Assembly (NCBI RefSeq): GCF_001544275.1
Contig: NZ_BCQE01000036.1
Location: forward strand, 1 to 33,267
DNA: 33,267 nt
Direction: 5' to 3'
From: Enterococcus gallinarum NBRC 100675
Lineage (GTDB): Bacteria; Bacillota; Bacilli; Lactobacillales; Enterococcaceae
Shown here one piece after another: positions 26,245-33,267 of the stretch. Both the position numbers and the translations under genes were made by a program. Below the pieces are notes generated by a model. It did no database searches. It was not told the origin of the DNA and saw only the letters and a list, made by a program, of their open reading frames with translations. The first letter of the stretch is position 1. Every line of letters starts with the position of its first letter.

Positions 26245-26840
26245 ACTTTATCTTTCACCAAGGAAAACCAGCTGCTCCCGTACTTGTCTTGTTACATGGA
26301 ACCGGCGGCGATGAACGCTCTTTGCTTGATCTAGGTCACGACCTAGATCCCCAAGCATCATTGCTAGGTATTCGAGGCAATGTTTTAGAGAATGGCATGC
26401 CCCGCTATTTCAAACGATTAGCAGAAGGCATCTATGATGAAGAAGATTTAATGTTCCGGGGGCAAGAACTGGCAGCATTCATTCAAGAAGTCGCTAAAGA
26501 AAAAGGTTTCTCAATCGAACAAGTTGTCTTGGTTGGTTACTCTAATGGAGCCAATATTGCGCTCAATCTATTGCTGGAATTCAGTGCTCTTTTTCAAAAA
26601 GCGATTTTGTACCATCCAATGTATCCAGTATCGAAATTACCCAATCACCTACTGGCACAAACAAACGTATTTATGAGTTTTGGTCTGAAGGACCCTATCG
26701 TTTCTGTGGAAGACAGCAAGTATGTGCAAGCGATTTTTGAGTCTCGAGGTGCACAAATAGAATATGTTTGGACCCCAAGTCATCAACTGACCTATCAAGA
26801 GGTTGAAAAATCACGAAAGTGGTTAGAAAAGGCAGATTAA
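26241..26840 (+). CDS. mhqD: MhqD-like alpha/beta hydrolase (carboxylesterase family)
   Basis: A 199-residue small alpha/beta hydrolase. The oxyanion motif is LLHGTGGDE (17-25). The nucleophile Ser101 lies in GYSNGA, followed by Asp151 in GLKDPIV and His181 in PSHQLT. This is the phospholipase/carboxylesterase group to which B. subtilis MhqD belongs, and there it is induced by hydroquinones together with MhqO-type proteins. It is the last gene of the operon, translationally coupled by a 4-nt overlap, and followed by a strong terminator. Confidence 0.9.
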   Translation: MNFIFHQGKPAAPVLVLLHGTGGDERSLLDLGHDLDPQASLLGIRGNVLENGMPRYFKRLAEGIYDEEDLMFRGQELAAFIQEVAKEKGFSIEQVVLVGYSNGANIALNLLLEFSALFQKAILYHPMYPVSKLPNHLLAQTNVFMSFGLKDPIVSVEDSKYVQAIFESRGAQIEYVWTPSHQLTYQEVEKSRKWLEKAD

Positions 26841-27173
26841 CTGGTTGTGAAACAGGGTTTAACACTATATATACTGTAAAAAAACACAACTGAAGACAAC
26901 AATTTAAAAAAACAGCAACCAAAGGGGCAGACAAGATCCAGTGGCTGCTGTTTTTTTATAGAAAAAGTTTAGAAATTCAGGTAGCGTTTACTGCTGCTTA
27001 TTTTTATGCCATACTATTGATTAATAGGCAAACCAATTTATTAAATAGACTTTCTATTGAGGTCATAGAAGAAGTGAGAATGCTCTGCAAAAGTATCTGA
27101 AATAATCGAACGAGGTTCTTCTTGGATGTGCCCTCGTGAGAGAGACAACTGATAAAAATAAAGGAGAAAAGAA
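26841..27173. other. 333-bp intergenic region before the second GNAT gene
   Basis: Apart from the terminator at 26906-26957 it holds a possible promoter (TTTACT near 26988 and TACTAT near 27013), which would leave a leader of about 150 nt. In the leader, ACGAGG and CCTCGT (27110-27136) can pair. No T-box or riboswitch signature was recognised, and I see no gene. Confidence 0.35.
26906..26957 (+). terminator. Terminator of the MhqR-like operon
   Basis: AAAAACAGCAACCA pairs with TGGCTGCTGTTTTT (one mismatch) across a 20-nt loop, followed by T residues. The A-run upstream makes it usable on both strands. Confidence 0.75.
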
Positions 27174-27701
27174 TTGGCAATTTCATTAAGAAAAGCAACA
27201 ATAGATGATAGCCCACTGATCCAGAAATGGTGGCAAGACGGAAAGGTGATGGCAGCGGTCGGTTTCCCTCAAGGGTTAGCAGTGAGCATTGAGGAAGTAC
27301 AGCAATCGCTTCATTACTACGAGGAGGTTTCTGGTGAGTTTTTATTGATTATAGACGAAAAAGGCCACCTCATTGGAGAATTTGCCTACAAGCCTATCGA
27401 AGCTAAAGGAGCAACGTTTGATATAAAGATTGGTGAACTGTCAAGGCAAAGGCAAGGCTATGGGAAAGCGGCTTTAGAAAAAGGCATGCAAAGGATTGCT
27501 GCCCAAAATCGCTTTAATCGAATCGAAATCACTGTCAATTCTACAAATGAGCCGGCACTGAAATTATACGAAAAAGTAGGGTTCAAACAAAGCGGTTTTT
27601 TGAAAGATCATTGGGTGAATCAAGTCGGTGAGCGTTGTTCGACAGTCGTGATGGTATATGAATTAGCAGATGCTGACAATGGCCTGAATAAAAGTAATTA
27701 A
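27174..27701 (+). CDS. GNAT-family N-acetyltransferase, RimJ/RimL-like
   Basis: A 175-residue acetyltransferase. It starts AISLRKATIDDSPLIQKWW, has a central GEFAYK strand, the acetyl-CoA motif RQRQGYGKAALEKGM (about 96-110) and the RimJ/RimL-like ending NEPALKLYEKVGFKQSGFLKD. The substrate is unknown. The start is TTG with AAAGGAG seven bases upstream; no ATG fits the conserved N-terminus. Confidence 0.9.
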   Translation: MAISLRKATIDDSPLIQKWWQDGKVMAAVGFPQGLAVSIEEVQQSLHYYEEVSGEFLLIIDEKGHLIGEFAYKPIEAKGATFDIKIGELSRQRQGYGKAALEKGMQRIAAQNRFNRIEITVNSTNEPALKLYEKVGFKQSGFLKDHWVNQVGERCSTVVMVYELADADNGLNKSN

Positions 27702-28037
27702 GGCACTAAATCATAATGCTTATTAAAGAGGCCTATCTGGATAAAAATCGCAGATAGCGCAAAAATAGATTTCCAGCAGGATACTGATTAAAGTCATCGG
27801 TTACAAGAGTCTTTCATAAACAATATCTTGATGATATCCATCGTTTTAGTTCATTCTCCTCTTTTTTTGAACTGGCTAGTTAGAGCAATGCTCTAACTAT
27901 TAGGACATTTGTTTGAGCGAAGTCAAGGCATATGAATAAATTCGCTGTTGTAGAGATAACAACCTATGTGCGAAAGGTATTGGTCAACTCCTAAGTTAAA
28001 ACGTATAATAAAGAAAAACAATATAGGAGCGTATATC
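27702..28037. other. 336-bp intergenic region with a 23-bp palindrome
   Basis: TAGTTAGAGCA and TGCTCTAACTA flank a single A at 27877-27899. There is no T-tract on the plus strand, so an operator or a cruciform-type site is as likely as a terminator. The promoter of the HAD gene lies at 27980-28009. No gene is visible. Confidence 0.35.
27980..28009 (+). promoter_or_regulatory. Promoter of the HAD phosphatase gene
   Basis: TTGGTC (27980-27985) and a perfect TATAAT (28004-28009) are spaced 18 nt, which puts transcription start near 28016. This rules out the upstream in-frame ATG at 27966. Confidence 0.65.
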
Positions 28038-28877
28038 ATGAATTTAATAGGAATTGATTTGGATGGAACACTACTAAACTCGGAGCAAAAGATCAGTCAT
28101 AAAAATGCCGCTTCTTTAAAGTCGCTTTCCAGTGATTGTTTCCCCTTTATTTGTTCGGGTCGAGAAGTAGGAGATATTCAGGCGATCCTCAAAGAAGCTG
28201 ATTTAGCGATCCCGGCGGTCGGATTGAATGGTGCCATTGGGTACGATCAAGACAAGCTGATTTTTGATTTTCCATTTGATCCCCAAGCTGTAAAAGAAGT
28301 GAGCCAGATCGTTTCAGCGTTTCCAACAAAAATATATACCAATCAAGGCAGCTATGAATCGCAAAACTATCAAGAAGAGATGAAAAACATTTTCTATGCG
28401 ATTGGTCAAGAATTTCCTGTAGAAGAACTGAATTATGAACTTGATTATGAAAATACGATTCAGTCGACAGCTTACGATGCGATTGAAGAAATCATCAATC
28501 AAAAAAATATTAATGTTTATAAACTGTTTGTTTTCGTCCCTAATCGTGAGATAAAAAAAGAGCTATTTCCGCAGATAGAAAATATACCAAATGTCTCTGT
28601 TACTGAATCAGCGGCCGTCAATCTTGAAATCGTTCCTCGCTCCGTATCCAAGGGCTTTGTTTTTGATCATCTTAGCCGCATTTATGAATTAGACCAGCCA
28701 ACAAAATTCGCTATTGGAGATAGTTTAAATGACTTAGAAATGTTTAAGAACGCGGATATAAGTTTTGCCATGGCAAACGGTCATCCAGCAATCAAAGAAT
28801 TAGCAGATCATGTGACCGTTTCAAATGACGAAGATGGTGTTTCGCAAGCGTTAGCAATGATTAAAGGTACAAGATAA
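28038..28877 (+). CDS. Cof-type HAD-IIB phosphatase
   Basis: A 279-residue haloacid-dehalogenase superfamily hydrolase. Motif I, IGIDLDGTLLNSEQ, supplies nucleophile Asp7 and Asp9. Motif II is at CSGRE, motif III at the KG of SVSKGF, and motif IV is GDSLNDLEMF. The large C2 cap of the Cof subfamily lies between them. Members dephosphorylate sugar phosphates, flavin mononucleotide or related metabolites with broad specificity, and the substrate here is unknown. The start at 28038 has AGGAG eight to nine bases upstream; the promoter lies between it and the upstream alternative start. Confidence 0.93.
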   Translation: MNLIGIDLDGTLLNSEQKISHKNAASLKSLSSDCFPFICSGREVGDIQAILKEADLAIPAVGLNGAIGYDQDKLIFDFPFDPQAVKEVSQIVSAFPTKIYTNQGSYESQNYQEEMKNIFYAIGQEFPVEELNYELDYENTIQSTAYDAIEEIINQKNINVYKLFVFVPNREIKKELFPQIENIPNVSVTESAAVNLEIVPRSVSKGFVFDHLSRIYELDQPTKFAIGDSLNDLEMFKNADISFAMANGHPAIKELADHVTVSNDEDGVSQALAMIKGTR

Positions 28878-28916
28878 GCATGCTGTTTGGAGAAGGCACA
28901 GCCTGCATTTCGCCCT

Positions 28917-28972
28917 AAAAGACCCTGCCACTATGTTGTCGCTTGAGAGACAACATAGTGGCAGGGTCTGCT
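28917..28972. terminator. Long perfect hairpin terminator between convergent genes
   Basis: GACCCTGCCACTATGTTGTC (28921-28940) pairs perfectly over 20 bp with 28949-28968 across an 8-nt loop. On the minus strand it is followed by TTTT, so it mainly serves the NAD(P)-binding protein gene, and also the HAD gene on the other strand. Confidence 0.8.
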
Positions 28973-29006
28973 TGTTAACGAAAGGGGACTATTTCATCAG
29001 ATGGTT

Positions 29007-29657
29007 TTATAATTCGTGAATGGCCTCAGCAATTGGTGTTTCTCCGCTGATGACTTCAAATTCTTTGCCAATACTGTTTTCATTTTCCAAAACAGCGATC
29101 AATGTGGCAGCAACATCTGCCCGCGGAATCGAGCCGAACTCGTTGCGTTTGCCTGCTTTGACGTTGCCTGTTCCCGGATCGTCTGTCAAACCGCCGGGAT
29201 GGACGATGGTCCAGTCCAAGTCGGTGCGGCTTCTCAACCATTCATCCGCATAATATTTGGCGATCGTGTAAGGCTGCAAACTATTTTGTTTCAACAGTTC
29301 TTCCCGATCATTTCTGAAAGTGCTGACCATGACGAAACGTTTGACGCCCGCTTTCTTTGCCGCTTCCATGGCTTTGACGGCACCATCTAGATCGACTGCT
29401 ATCGTTTTTTCTAGTCCTTTGCCGCCGGCACCAGCACTGAAAACAATAGCGTCAACTTCGTTTGCTGCTTCTGCGATCGTTTCAATCGAGCTGGAAGCCA
29501 AATCCAGTAGTACCGTCTCGATCCCTTTCTCTTCAAAGAAAGGAACTTGTTCAGGATTTCGGATCAAGGCTTTTTCCTTGATCTGTGGATGATTCTTCAG
29601 TTGCTCGGCGAAATGCTGACCGACTTTGCCATATGCACCAATAAATAAGACTTTCAT
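29007..29657 (-). CDS. NAD(P)-binding protein, atypical short-chain dehydrogenase family
   Basis: A 216-residue Rossmann-fold protein. The dinucleotide-binding motif at the N-terminus is VLFIGAYGKVGQHF (Gly7, Gly10, Gly13). AIVFSAGAGGKG follows, then MVSTF and the YTIAKYYADEWLR region, where Tyr-x-x-x-Lys is the usual active-site pair. DWTIVHPGGLTDDPGTG precedes the C-terminal ADVAATLIAVLE helix. This is the NAD(P)H-binding or YwnB-like atypical SDR group. The substrate is unknown, with roles in redox sensing or quinone reduction suggested for relatives. AAAAGGAG precedes ATG. Confidence 0.9.
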   Translation of the reverse strand: MKVLFIGAYGKVGQHFAEQLKNHPQIKEKALIRNPEQVPFFEEKGIETVLLDLASSSIETIAEAANEVDAIVFSAGAGGKGLEKTIAVDLDGAVKAMEAAKKAGVKRFVMVSTFRNDREELLKQNSLQPYTIAKYYADEWLRSRTDLDWTIVHPGGLTDDPGTGNVKAGKRNEFGSIPRADVAATLIAVLENENSIGKEFEVISGETPIAEAIHEL

Positions 29658-29721
29658 AGAGATTCTCCTTTTCAGAAAAGGGGATGACTGTAAGTATTTT
29701 AATAAACGGAAGATCTGAATA

Positions 29722-29824
29722 CTAAGAGACAGGCTTCTGTGATCTCATAGATTCTGATCACAGCTTTATGAAAAGTATTCGACCGCTCCTCCAACTCAGA
29801 TCATTTCGTTGGATGTTTACTTAG
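29722..29824. repeat. Possible second copy of the short structured element
   Basis: It starts CTAAGAGACAGGCTT (14 of 15 with 124-138) and ends GTTTACTTAG. The interior contains two hairpins: CTGTGATC/GATCACAG and TCCAAC/GTTGGA. It is longer than the copy at 124-190 and the middles differ, so the relation rests on the ends only. Confidence 0.3.
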
Positions 29825-30076
29825 GTCATAGCCCTTTGTTATTGGTTTTCTCTTCAGAGATTGAAGGGAATTTTTTTAGCTAAACTTATATCGATAGATG
29901 ATTGATCAAAAATCTTTCTAGATTAAGCATAGCATCCCTCCTACTATTCGACAAACAATGACAACTAGTTCTTTGTCCTCCAAAACAATAATGACTGACT
30001 ATCCAGTTGCCTGTACCAACTAGTACTGGCTAAACCATTTCCTTAAGCTAGCTAGTGACCTGTCATTCCTCTTTAG

Positions 30077-30085
30077 TGTTATAAT
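30077..30085 (+). promoter_or_regulatory. Extended -10 promoter of the unknown protein gene
   Basis: TGTTATAAT, an extended -10 with a perfect TATAAT, places transcription start near 30092. This supports the ATG at 30154 over an earlier in-frame GTG/ATG near 30118. Confidence 0.5.
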
Positions 30086-30153
30086 CAAGCCATCAAATAA
30101 TCATTATTTAGCTAGTATTGGTGATTGATCAAATAAACGTAAGGAGAAAAGAA

Positions 30154-30636
30154 ATGGCTTACGAAGTGGATTTTAAAAATGTAGTGACGGATGGATTAGA
30201 GAGCTCTCCTGTTGCAGAAAAATTAGCCGGTCTGCGGGCAAATGAAGCGCGTTACTTTTGGAACAAATACAAATATGTGTATACCACCTATCCAGCTGCT
30301 GAAAAGCCTGATTTGGTGGCACTGATCAAGCAGATCTTAAAAGAAGAACGGGATCTAGTTTTTGAATCACCCATTCTTGAAGTAGCACTTTACGAAGATG
30401 ACGATCTTTTTTGGCCTGAATTCTATTATGAGAGTGGCATGGTCCTTAATTTACTCTATGAAAAACATGGAACCAGTGAAGGAAAGCCTCCGAAACGTGC
30501 AGTTGGTATCAAACTGTCGGAAGGGATGCCGGTTCCTGCTGAGCTAGAAGGGAAATTTAAATTCGCTCGTCAGCGTTCGAAACTTGCTGGCGAGATTCGC
30601 GGCTCATTTTTTGTTGTAAAGCAAGAATGGCTGTAA
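30154..30636 (+). CDS. Hypothetical protein, 160 residues, family not recognised
   Basis: A soluble, acidic protein without signal peptide or membrane helices. Visible segments are EARYFWNKYKYVYTTYPAAE, LIKQILKEERDLVFESPILE, a run of acidic and aromatic residues ALYEDDDLFWPEFYYESGMV, and a C-terminal positively charged part (KFARQRSKLAGEIRGSFFVV). I do not recognise the family. The start at 30154 follows AAGGAG, and an upstream in-frame ATG lacks such a site. It is monocistronic, with its own promoter and terminator, and has normal base composition. Confidence 0.85.
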   Translation: MAYEVDFKNVVTDGLESSPVAEKLAGLRANEARYFWNKYKYVYTTYPAAEKPDLVALIKQILKEERDLVFESPILEVALYEDDDLFWPEFYYESGMVLNLLYEKHGTSEGKPPKRAVGIKLSEGMPVPAELEGKFKFARQRSKLAGEIRGSFFVVKQEWL

Positions 30637-30643
30637 ACTGTTG

Positions 30644-30707
30644 AAAGGCGTTAAAACCTGCTGCATTCTTTTTTTGAAGGATGTAATGTGTTTTAACGTC
30701 TTTTCTT
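30644..30707 (+). terminator. Terminator after the unknown protein gene
   Basis: AAAGGCGTTAAAAC pairs with GTTTTAACGTCTTT (one G-U pair), with an inner stem GCATTC/GGATGT region, followed by T-rich sequence. Confidence 0.7.
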
Positions 30708-30816
30708 TGCTTATCTTCCAGTGTAGAAGTTCAGACTTATGGTGGACAATATTTTTTCTCTGCTGTGATATATTTAGGCTGAAAAAATAAGTGGCTACCA
30801 GTTTATGGAGGATAGG

Positions 30817-32019
30817 ATGGGAAAAAGAGTGAGTTATCCAGCATTGGATAGAATGAAATATGCAGGGGCTATCATGGTTATTATGATTCATTGTGATACC
30901 CTTATTCCTCAAGCGGAGACCAATTTTTTTATCAAAAATATTATTTGTCGTATTGCGGTGCCTTTCTTTTTTGTTAGCAGTTCATTTTTCATCCGTAAGG
31001 GGATGCAGATGAGACCGGAATATTTAAAAGAATATTTCCTGCATTTAATCAACTCTTACGTCGTATGGAGCATTCTTTTCCTTCCGATGGGGCTAGACTG
31101 GATTCATCAAAATCAAGAAGTGCCAATAGAACTACTTCCTGCGGCTTTGTTTGTTGGATTTGTCCATATCGGCACCTATTATCATTTATGGTACATCCCT
31201 GCATTTATCCTTTCGGTCATTTTTATAGTAAATTTGTTGAAACGTTTTTCGTATCAAAAAGTGTTTGTCATTTCACTAGTTCTTTATTTATTTGGAAGTT
31301 TGGAGACCTACTATGGTCTTCTACCATCTGGTTGGTTTAAAGATTTTTTTGATCTGGTTATTAGGCTAACATTTACGACTAGAAATGGTCTGTTCTTTGG
31401 CATGATTTTCACGCTTATTGGCTTTTTCATCTATGATCATCAGGAAAAGCTATCCCGAATGGGAAAACATAGTTCTAGTTTTCTTTTGTTATTTGGAAGT
31501 TTGTTCGTGTTGGAAGGTCTGTTCCTTTCTCACATTCACAGATTGGACATGAATTTTATCTTGATGCTTGTGCCGTTGAGTTTTTTCTTATTTCTTTGGC
31601 TGCTCTCAAAAAATCCAACGCAGAACTCCTGCTTAAAAAAATTACGAGAACTGTCACAATATTATTATTTTATCCATCCTATTTGCATTGTTCTGGTGGA
31701 AGAGACTGGTAAAGCATTGAAGCTAAGCATGCTCTCTTCCGGAATATTGAGCTTCCTAACCATTCTATTCCTAACCCATGTATTTGCTAAGGTCATTATC
31801 CACATTCGCAGCAAACCGTTAAGACCTGCTTTGTTGTTAAAAACTCTGTTTGCCAGTATCGGACTAACCCTTATTTTAGCTGGATCCTTGTATCAGTTCA
31901 AAGTGAGCAGCGCTGTGATTAAGTTTGAATTCGTTCCCTGTATATGGGTCATTTCTAGTTTCTTTTCACTCTTCTTTTTTATGAATTGGCGAATGGTTCT
32001 TCCTGCAGTCAAGAACTAA
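30817..32019 (+). CDS. Acyltransferase-3 family membrane protein, VanT membrane-domain-like
   Basis: An integral membrane protein of 400 residues with about ten hydrophobic helices. The N-terminal part (LDRMKYAGAIMVIMIHCDTL, RIAVPFFFVSSSFFI) and the middle (GTYYHLWYIPAF, LTFTTRNGLFFG, YYYFIHPICI) follow the acyltransferase-3 pattern. They look especially like the membrane half of the VanT serine racemases of the enterococcal vanC clusters. No racemase domain follows and no van genes are nearby. Possible roles are acylation of a cell-envelope component or transport of a small molecule such as L-serine. The start at 30817 is preferred because GGAGGA lies between it and an earlier in-frame ATG at 30805. 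Confidence 0.85.
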   Translation: MGKRVSYPALDRMKYAGAIMVIMIHCDTLIPQAETNFFIKNIICRIAVPFFFVSSSFFIRKGMQMRPEYLKEYFLHLINSYVVWSILFLPMGLDWIHQNQEVPIELLPAALFVGFVHIGTYYHLWYIPAFILSVIFIVNLLKRFSYQKVFVISLVLYLFGSLETYYGLLPSGWFKDFFDLVIRLTFTTRNGLFFGMIFTLIGFFIYDHQEKLSRMGKHSSSFLLLFGSLFVLEGLFLSHIHRLDMNFILMLVPLSFFLFLWLLSKNPTQNSCLKKLRELSQYYYFIHPICIVLVEETGKALKLSMLSSGILSFLTILFLTHVFAKVIIHIRSKPLRPALLLKTLFASIGLTLILAGSLYQFKVSSAVIKFEFVPCIWVISSFFSLFFFMNWRMVLPAVKN

Positions 32020-32467
32020 GGGTGTTGTCTTGTCTGCTCCTCGGATCATTCCTTATTGAGAGAAAGAGCCGACAGGAGAAACTTTATGAGCTATTTAGCA
32101 GATACAGCTTGATGGGGTATTACTTAGTCTCACGCCCGAGAGTAAGTTGTCTGCAGCTTTTTGAAAGCCAACTTTTTATTCAAGCGCCAAAACATGTGTC
32201 GGTCTTTTTTTTAGAAAAAAATTATGAAAAAAAATTCGAGAAATCTGGGAATCTATCATAGACTTTTCATATTTGACAGGTTAACTTTTTCGGACTGCGA
32301 CTCCTCTTTTGAGATAGAATCACGGGTCATTCTTTTGTTAATAGGTTAAGTGAGAAATACGAGAGAAAAATCTCTCATTTTTATCACTGCTTCATAGAAT
32401 GAGAACGGTTGAAAAAGCCCGGTTTGCTTGCTATTCTATTTTGTAAATCGATAGAGGAGGGCTGACA
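32020..32467. other. 448-bp intergenic region
   Basis: Holds a hairpin ACTTAGTCTC/GAGAGTAAGT (32122-32147), a T-run after TGTCGGTC (about 32196-32212) that can pair with GCCGACA (32069-32075), and a stem-loop AGTGA...TCACT containing GAGAGA/TCTCTC (32349-32388). The promoter of the DUF2264 gene lies at 32409-32437. No convincing small gene was found. Confidence 0.4.
32409..32437 (+). promoter_or_regulatory. Promoter of the DUF2264 gene
   Basis: TTGAAA (32409-32414) and TATTCT (32432-32437) are separated by 17 nt. The leader is short and ends in GAGGAGGG before the ATG. Confidence 0.6.
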
Positions 32468-33267
32468 ATGACGTCGTTACAAGAGAATCCTTTTTTGACT
32501 CGTCAGGATTACCAAGCGGCACTTGAACAAATCATGCAACCGTTGCGGGCAGCTATTTTGTCCACTGATCGTCCAGGATTGAATTTAGGTAGCAGCGGTG
32601 CTGTATATGATCAGAAGCGTGCAGAGATGGAAGCGCTTGTACGTCCGCTATGGGGGATCGCACCTTATTGGACAGCATGCCAAGATGATCCGTTGCGAGA
32701 TGCCTATGTTGCTAAATTAATGACAGGAACCGACCCTGGCAGCGAAAATTATTGGGGAGAGATCACGGACTATGACCAATATATTGTTGAAGCAGCGGCA
32801 TTGGCATTAACACTTTTACTACATAAAGAATATGTTTGGGAGCAATTGCCTGAAAGGAATCAACAAGCACTGAAAAAGTGGTTGTCACACGCATTAACCT
32901 GTAAGATTCCCAAAAACAATTGGACATTCTTTAAAGTGTTGATCCGGGTGGCATTGTATCAGTGTGGGGATCCATTGGCAAAAAACGAACTTACACAAGA
33001 ATTAGCGTTGATCGATTCGATGTATATTGGTGATGGATGGTACGTAGATGGAAAAGTAACGCAACGCGATTATTATGTTGCTTTTGCCTTTCATTATTAC
33101 GGTTTGATCTATGCTACTTTTATGAAAGAAGAAGATCCAGAATGGTCAGAGCGATTTATTGAGCGGGCTACTTTATTTGCGCAAGATTTTATTTACTACT
33201 TTGATGAAGATGGTGAAGCTTTGCCTTATGGGCGGAGTCAGATTTATCGTTTTGCTCAAAAGAACCC
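32468..33267 (+). CDS. DUF2264-family protein (partial, runs off the window)
   Basis: The first about 266 residues of a DUF2264 protein. Family stretches are visible: FLTRQDYQAALEQIMQPL, EALVRPLWGIAPYW, NYWGEITDYDQYIVEAAALA, IPKNNWTFFKVLIRVAL, GDGWYVDGKVTQRDYYVAFA and FHYYGLIYA. The family has an alpha/alpha-toroid-like pattern and is suspected to contain glycoside hydrolases acting on uronic-acid-containing glycans (I recall a link to GH154, not verified). No signal peptide is seen, so it is probably cytoplasmic and acts on imported oligosaccharides. The 3' end lies outside the window. Confidence 0.88.
   Translation, partial: MTSLQENPFLTRQDYQAALEQIMQPLRAAILSTDRPGLNLGSSGAVYDQKRAEMEALVRPLWGIAPYWTACQDDPLRDAYVAKLMTGTDPGSENYWGEITDYDQYIVEAAALALTLLLHKEYVWEQLPERNQQALKKWLSHALTCKIPKNNWTFFKVLIRVALYQCGDPLAKNELTQELALIDSMYIGDGWYVDGKVTQRDYYVAFAFHYYGLIYATFMKEEDPEWSERFIERATLFAQDFIYYFDEDGEALPYGRSQIYRFAQKN

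Larger units (their letters stand above)
29658..30153. other. 496-bp intergenic region
   Basis: Divergent promoter region of the NAD(P)-binding protein and the unknown protein at 30154. It contains a stretch (29722-29824) whose ends resemble the element at 124-190, an 8-bp stem CTGTGATC/GATCACAG (29737-29763), several CTAGT-rich short palindromes, and an extended -10 box at 30077-30085. No coding sequence is supported. Confidence 0.4.

Noticed and set aside
27010-27173. T-box or riboswitch in the leader of the second GNAT gene
   Set aside because: No T-box sequence or known aptamer pattern, and only a short 6-bp stem is visible.
30817-32019. Part of a vancomycin-resistance vanC cluster
   Set aside because: No ligase, dipeptidase, racemase domain or VanRS genes nearby; only the membrane half resembles VanT.
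32224-32349. Small plus-strand frame of 41 codons before the DUF2264 gene
   Set aside because: It starts in an A/T-rich run without a ribosome binding site and shows no protein-like pattern.

Overview
The window reads as a chromosomal segment of a low-GC Gram-positive bacterium, most likely Enterococcus (possibly the E. casseliflavus/gallinarum group). Reasons: strong AGGAGG-type ribosome binding sites, TTG and GTG starts, several PTS operons, CcpA-type cre sites, an alsS-alsD pair, and a protein resembling the membrane half of the VanT serine racemases. The species is inferred. I see no tRNA, rRNA, transposase, phage gene or CRISPR array; this looks like accessory metabolism on an ordinary chromosome.

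Layout. 1-5.7 kb: uvrC (minus), a LysR regulator divergent from a YeiH-type exporter, a repeat-like hairpin element, an unusual XRE regulator with a PTS EIIB-like tail, and a PUA-like protein. 5.7-10.5 kb (minus): a beta-glucoside module of ROK kinase, RpiR regulator, orphan cellobiose-type PTS EIIC and GH1 phospho-beta-glucosidase, with a cre site over the EIIC promoter. 10.6-11.0 kb: a rifampin ADP-ribosyltransferase (Arr). 11.2-17.3 kb (plus): a seven-gene operon with a PRD activator, galactitol-type EIIA, EIIC and EIIB, a class II ketose-bisphosphate-type aldolase, a short triose-phosphate isomerase and a YjbQ-family protein. It lacks a dehydrogenase and a sugar-phosphate kinase, so it probably serves a sugar whose PTS product is cleaved directly. 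17.4-19.4 kb: a GNAT acetyltransferase and a membrane-anchored protein with a C-terminal Cys/His motif. 19.6-22.0 kb: alsS-alsD (acetoin branch). 22.4-23.1 kb: a NagB-like protein. 23.4-26.8 kb: an electrophile/quinone-response operon like the MhqR regulon of Bacillus (MarR repressor, two VOC proteins, flavin reductase-like protein, MhqD-like hydrolase) preceded by a near-consensus MhqR box. 27.2-33.3 kb: GNAT, Cof-type HAD phosphatase, NAD(P)-binding protein, an unrecognised 160-residue protein, a VanT-like acyltransferase-3 membrane protein, and a DUF2264 protein cut by the window end.

Many translation starts were moved downstream of the longest open frame because a ribosome binding site, or a promoter -10 box, lies inside the longer version; these choices are explained per gene. 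The observations most worth following are the PRD/GatABC-aldolase-TIM-YjbQ operon, the XRE-EIIB fusion lacking the phosphorylatable cysteine, the MhqR-like operon with a shortened VOC paralogue, the chromosomal arr, and the stand-alone VanT-like membrane domain.
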